DNA of 64,000 nt, taken from contig JAPEHQ010000001.1 in NCBI GenBank assembly GCA_027405735.1, positions 6,448,001 through 6,512,000 of the forward strand. The letters run 5' to 3'. The position numbers were made by a program, and so were the translations under genes. Source of the stretch: Mucor racemosus. Taxonomy: Eukaryota > Mucoromycota > Mucoromycetes > Mucorales > Mucoraceae. The notes under the pieces are model-generated. The model was given only the letters and a program-made list of their open reading frames with translations. It was not told the origin of the DNA and searched no databases. Of the stretch, positions 60,934-64,000 are shown in pieces; position 1 is the first letter of the stretch; the number at the start of each line of letters is the position of its first letter.

Positions 60934-61133
60934 TTCTCCAATATCATAAACATAAACGTGACCATCACTGGAAACTATGCCATCTTTTTACCCTCTTTGT
61001 CCCAAGCCAATTTATTCAATGCTTTACTAGAACCAACTTAAGCACTTACAAATTGTTCCTCGGTATTTGCATTCAAATTCCATAAATTAAATTAACTGGT
61101 TTCATTTACAGTAGTATCAAACGTATCATCAGC
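60934..61133 (-). pseudogene. Dynein intermediate chain fragment (WD-repeat part), dead
   Basis: Read on the minus strand: LWNLNANTEEQFVSA, then ALNKLAWDKEGKKMA and, after a frame change, VSSDGHVYVYDIGE. These match the last WD repeats of cytoplasmic dynein intermediate chain, where an LWNLN block, an ALN(K/R)xxW block and (V/I)xxYDxGE occur in that order. Three in-frame stops (after NETS, VSA and KKMA) and one frameshift are present in 200 bp, and there is no rest of gene nearby. It is a relic of a gene or retrocopy stranded in the repeat island. Confidence 0.7.
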
Positions 61134-61155
61134 ACGCCTTATGATAAACGTCAAT

Positions 61156-61437
61156 CTAAACTTGGAAATATGCCACTGTCATTGTTATACAGTAAACTAT
61201 GAAAAGCTTGATTTTTAATAATACAGCAATTAAATAAAAAAACAAGATGATACTAATAGAATATGGTGAGTATTTAAGATCTAAGTAAGTTTGATAAAGC
61301 ATGCTTTTTTTAAATCCTTTTGAAAATCCTGAAGCAAACACAACATCTTGGTCCTGTAATTTGTACCCATCAAAATGTCGCGATTTCCACCACACATTGA
61401 ATGCACCTTTTATCAATCTTGACCTCGTTTTACATTG
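61156..61437 (-). CDS. Unrecognised open frame, possible gene fragment
   Basis: Minus-strand frame with TRSRLIKGAFNVWWKSRHFD, GYKLQDQDVVFASGFSKGF and a hydrophobic end. The first 60 residues look protein-like in composition, whereas the tail is AT-driven. There is no start codon in a good place and no recognised family. Because it adjoins the dynein relic, it may be another dead exon, perhaps from a different gene. Confidence 0.25.
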   Translation of the reverse strand, partial: QCKTRSRLIKGAFNVWWKSRHFDGYKLQDQDVVFASGFSKGFKKSMLYQTYLDLKYSPYSISIILFFYLIAVLLKIKLFIVYCITMTVAYFQV

Positions 61438-61696
61438 AGCATCAGTTTTTTTACCTGTTTTATTCTCTCTGATTCACTAATATCCAGTCATATTGAACGA
61501 TAGTGTATTAAATTACAATTTACTAATATACTGTTGGTAGTTTTTTCTTATTACTTTAAGAACTTGATCCTATTATTATTATTACCATTGACTATAATTG
61601 TCAAACTGATTAATTTATACAGTATATCATATTACTATTTCACATTGGTATAGATTATAGAATTGATACCTGCATTTATCATCGGTAGATTGGAAA

Positions 61697-62225
61697 TGTC
61701 GTATATTTTCAGGATTGATAAATATTACTTAAAAAAGAATACAATTATAAAAGAATGAGTAATTAATCAGTTCTTCAACTGTATAATAAAAACAAGATAT
61801 CGTTTATTTAGATGTAAAAGTATGGCCTTTTATATTGATTTGACATTGAGATCCTGAGATGTAGTTTAAGGCACTATTGAACCATTGGATCTGTTTGATA
61901 GTAATCTATGGATTGAAATGGATCAATCATAGTTTAACCGTTCTTGCAGAGCTTGTGAGTTGTCCTGTTTCAATGCTGCGCTAAATATGCTTGGATGTTG
62001 ATTTGATAACTACTTGATTGGTTAACTGCTGGGATGAAATAATGTGGTGTCATAATTGAGGTCCAAGCGTTCTTGGTAGTTACTGGATTAAACTTGGTAC
62101 GCTAGGAGTTTCTTATATCCGATATCAAGACTTGCACTTCAATACATGTCGTAGTCAATAGATTGTAAGATGTATTGATACTGTAGAAGGTGATAATGTA
62201 TGATACTAGTAGGTGGAATACAACA
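61697..62225 (+). mobile_element. Solo LTR family C, complete (529 bp)
   Basis: Starts TGTCGTATATTTTCAGG, ends GGAATACAACA and is flanked by GGAAA at 61692-61696 and 62226-62230. Other copies: 22400-22929 (reverse), 11544-11796 (truncated) and 63578-64000 (cut by the window end). No internal coding region lies beside any copy, so all appear to be solo LTRs. Confidence 0.92.
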
Positions 62226-62673
62226 GGAAAGTTGGTGTCTGTCTCTAGTTTGATGAATAATTCATACTTTGTTTATCCAGTACAACTTATAATTCTAGGT
62301 GTTTCTACTCTTAAAAACTGAGATTCTAAATGCAACTGCACCTGTTGAATATCACTTGAGTTTCTGCGCGTAGTAGTTCATGTTATACTAACTCCCATTT
62401 TGGCATAATATATGTTTTACTTTCATCCATATTCAAGTTTTGTGTTGTGCAGCTTAATATCAATATATTAACATTGAGTTTTGTTTATGCTGTATCTCCA
62501 TCAAAAATTTGCATTTTTCCAGATGATGTCTACTACCAACTTTTGGAAAGCTCTATTATCATTTCCAAAAAGAAAAAATACTCCTTAATTTGCTGCATTT
62601 CCCAAAATAGTAAAAAACTGACGAAAAATACATGTCCACAAATATGGGGATTAAAATTGTAGACCAAAGGAGA
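62226..62673. other. AT-rich spacer
   Basis: An open frame at 62447-62662 (plus) has no recognisable homology and compositional bias only. No repeat match was seen. Confidence 0.3.
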
Positions 62674-63185
62674 GTGACAAGCTTAACGGGTAGCGCATGC
62701 GTGTTGCATCCACCGGTTAATCGTAAGATAATGAACTTTTTGATTTGTAATCCTTATTTTCAAGAAGTTAGCTAACTGATCTATGATAACATTCTCGATT
62801 GTTCTTATTTTCTAAAGCAAGATCCGGGAAGCGGGATATGTGAGACATACCCACTTGTTGGATTTAGCTATATAAAATAAGCTGAACTTAAATGTGCTGT
62901 GTTACTAATGTAAATAAAATGACCTGACAATGGAATGTCAGAAAGATATAATCGATCCAAAGCTGATCTTACGGATAATTGTAATATAGAATTTGTATAT
63001 AAATAGGACAAATTATTGATATTAAATAAAGATTCTCTTCAGTTTTTTGTGTGTGATTTAATTTAACAAGTTCCTTTATTAATTTATACATTTTTTTTTG
63101 CCATAATATTTATTCTAAATCTTTGGCATTTCAATGCGCTACAAATTGAGTGCGACACACATATTCATGTGTTCAAACCCGCCAA
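62674..63185 (+). pseudogene. tRNA-like sequence (pseudogene or SINE head) split by LTR-B
   Basis: Joining the flanks of LTR-B gives an A-box-like AAGCTTAACGGGTAGCGC, then GCGCT..AGTGC that can pair as a short stem around ACAAATTG, then a long variable-arm-like CACACATATTCATGTG and a B-box-like TGTTCAAACCC. The order and spacing resemble a tRNA with a long variable arm, but the T stem and acceptor do not pair. A tRNA-derived SINE is possible. The LTR duplication ATGCG lies inside it. Confidence 0.35.
62702..63133 (+). mobile_element. Solo LTR family B, complete (432 bp)
   Basis: Starts TGTTGCATCCACCGG, ends GGCATTTCA and is flanked by ATGCG at 62697-62701 and 63134-63138. It contains TTGTATATAAATAGG and TTAAATAAAGATTC, a plausible TATA box and polyadenylation signal. 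It gives the uninterrupted reference for the LTR-D insertion at 59387. Confidence 0.92.
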
Positions 63186-63577
63186 AGGGGAAGCCCTTTG
63201 GTATTAGGATGTTCTTTTTGAAAAAGAATCTCCGATGATCTTGCTTCTCATCGAATATGATCCTCCTTTTTTTTTTCTTAGTAAGTTTTGCATATGTCTA
63301 GCAAATTTTTTCCTTTTTCATTAATGCATATGATATGAAGAAGACTAGCAAATTTGGCTGTCAAAACCCGGGCCGACACCAATACTACCAGCATCTATGG
63401 GTCATTGTACATTCAGCCAGTTTGAGCAACTAGTTGGTTACCTGCTACTTATACCTACTAATATCAGCAAGCCAATCAGTTCTTCTCAAATCTCAACGAA
63501 TATGAAATCAAATAATCTCCCGTTGCAATGGCAGGTACTTCTAGCGCTGATCCGCAGAATTGCAAAAAGTTTAGCCT
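63186..63577. other. Spacer with second copy of the 58.7-kb motif
   Basis: GCAAATTTGGCTGTCAAAAC..CCGACACCAATACTACC at 63350-63387 matches 58698-58735. The open frame at 63397-63603 has no recognised family; its end overlaps LTR-C. CCTCCTTTTTTTTTTCTT at about 63261 is a T-rich block. Confidence 0.35.
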
Positions 63578-64000
63578 TGTCGTATATATATTTTCAAGTT
63601 TGATGAATAATACTTAAAAAAATACAGTTAAAAGAGAATGAGTAATAAATCAGTTCTTTAACTGTATAATAAAAACAAGATATCGTTTATTTAGATATAA
63701 AAGTATGACCTTTTATATTGATTTGACATCGAGATTTTGAGATATAATTTAAGGCACTATTAAACCATTAGACCTGTTTAATAGTAATCTATCAATTGAA
63801 ATGGATCAATCATAATTTAACCGTTCTTGCAGAGCTTGTGAATTGCTTTGTTTCAATGCTACGCTAAATGTGCTTGGATACTGATTTGATAGCTACTTGA
63901 TTAATTAACCGCTGGGATGAATTAATATGGTATTATAATTGAGGCCCAAGCGTCCTTGATAATTACTGGATTATACTTAGCACGCTAGGAGTTTTTTATA
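63578..64000 (+). mobile_element. LTR family C, cut by the right edge
   Basis: TGTCGTATATATATTTTCAAG start, then continuous similarity to 61697-62120, ending in CACGCTAGGAG at the window end. The 5' flank is AGCCT; the 3' end is outside. Confidence 0.8.

Noticed and set aside
20267..63138. Full-length LTR retrotransposons with gag/pol
   Set aside because: No reverse transcriptase, integrase or gag motif was seen between or beside any LTR; all copies look solo or truncated.
1..64000. CRISPR arrays, phage or prokaryotic operon features
   Set aside because: Spliced eukaryotic genes throughout; no short regularly spaced repeats or bacterial genes seen.

Overview
The window looks like nuclear DNA of an early-diverging filamentous fungus, most likely Mucoromycota. 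The evidence is an AT-rich sequence, genes split by many introns of about 50-85 nt with GT..AG borders, a conserved fungal gene set (Pol epsilon, RNA polymerase III, Num1-type PH protein), a eukaryotic tRNA-Ser, and abundant decayed transposable elements. The phylum is inferred from gene style; no marker was searched.

Layout: (1) 1-8.1 kb: a partial PUF6/PUM3 gene (minus) diverges from POL2 (DNA polymerase epsilon, plus) across a 288-bp shared promoter that carries SCB-like and MCB-like cell-cycle motifs. (2) 8.2-24.6 kb: a repeat island without intact protein genes. It holds Tc1/mariner remnants, a dispersed repeat (R1), a 2-kb direct duplication whose two copies show each other's insertions, a near-perfect 1.88-kb inverted repeat, solo LTRs, a tRNA-Ser(AGA) with an LTR-like block ending 18 bp upstream, and a CACTA-type MITE. 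(3) 24.7-49 kb: seven minus-strand genes: RPC1 (Pol III), a Num1/Mcp5-like cortical anchor, a USP7/Ubp15 deubiquitinase, an ER protein disulfide isomerase, a flavin monooxygenase, an unrecognised four-helix membrane protein and an FHA-domain checkpoint kinase (Rad53/Chk2 type). They are separated by R1 copies and AT-rich spacers. (4) 51.2-57.1 kb: three plus-strand genes: an MFS sugar transporter, a cytochrome b5/acyl-CoA dehydrogenase fusion and a BAX-inhibitor-1 family protein. (5) 57.6-64 kb: a second repeat island with a fourth R1 copy, a third copy of the inverted-repeat core split by nested solo LTRs, a dead dynein intermediate-chain fragment and further LTRs.

The protein genes are independent eukaryotic transcription units. 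Several share broad themes (POL2 and the checkpoint kinase in genome maintenance; RPC1 and tRNA-Ser in Pol III transcription), but nothing suggests a cluster. Exon models were read by hand from splice borders and frame continuity; every complete model closes in frame.

I found no convincing new enzymatic system. The strongest unusual material is the repeat architecture: nested solo LTRs with exact 5-bp duplications give a relative insertion order, a long palindrome has a dead mariner at its centre, an LTR-like end sits at the position expected for Ty3-like targeting next to a tRNA gene, and a short poly(A)-tailed retrocopy has an empty site in the same window.
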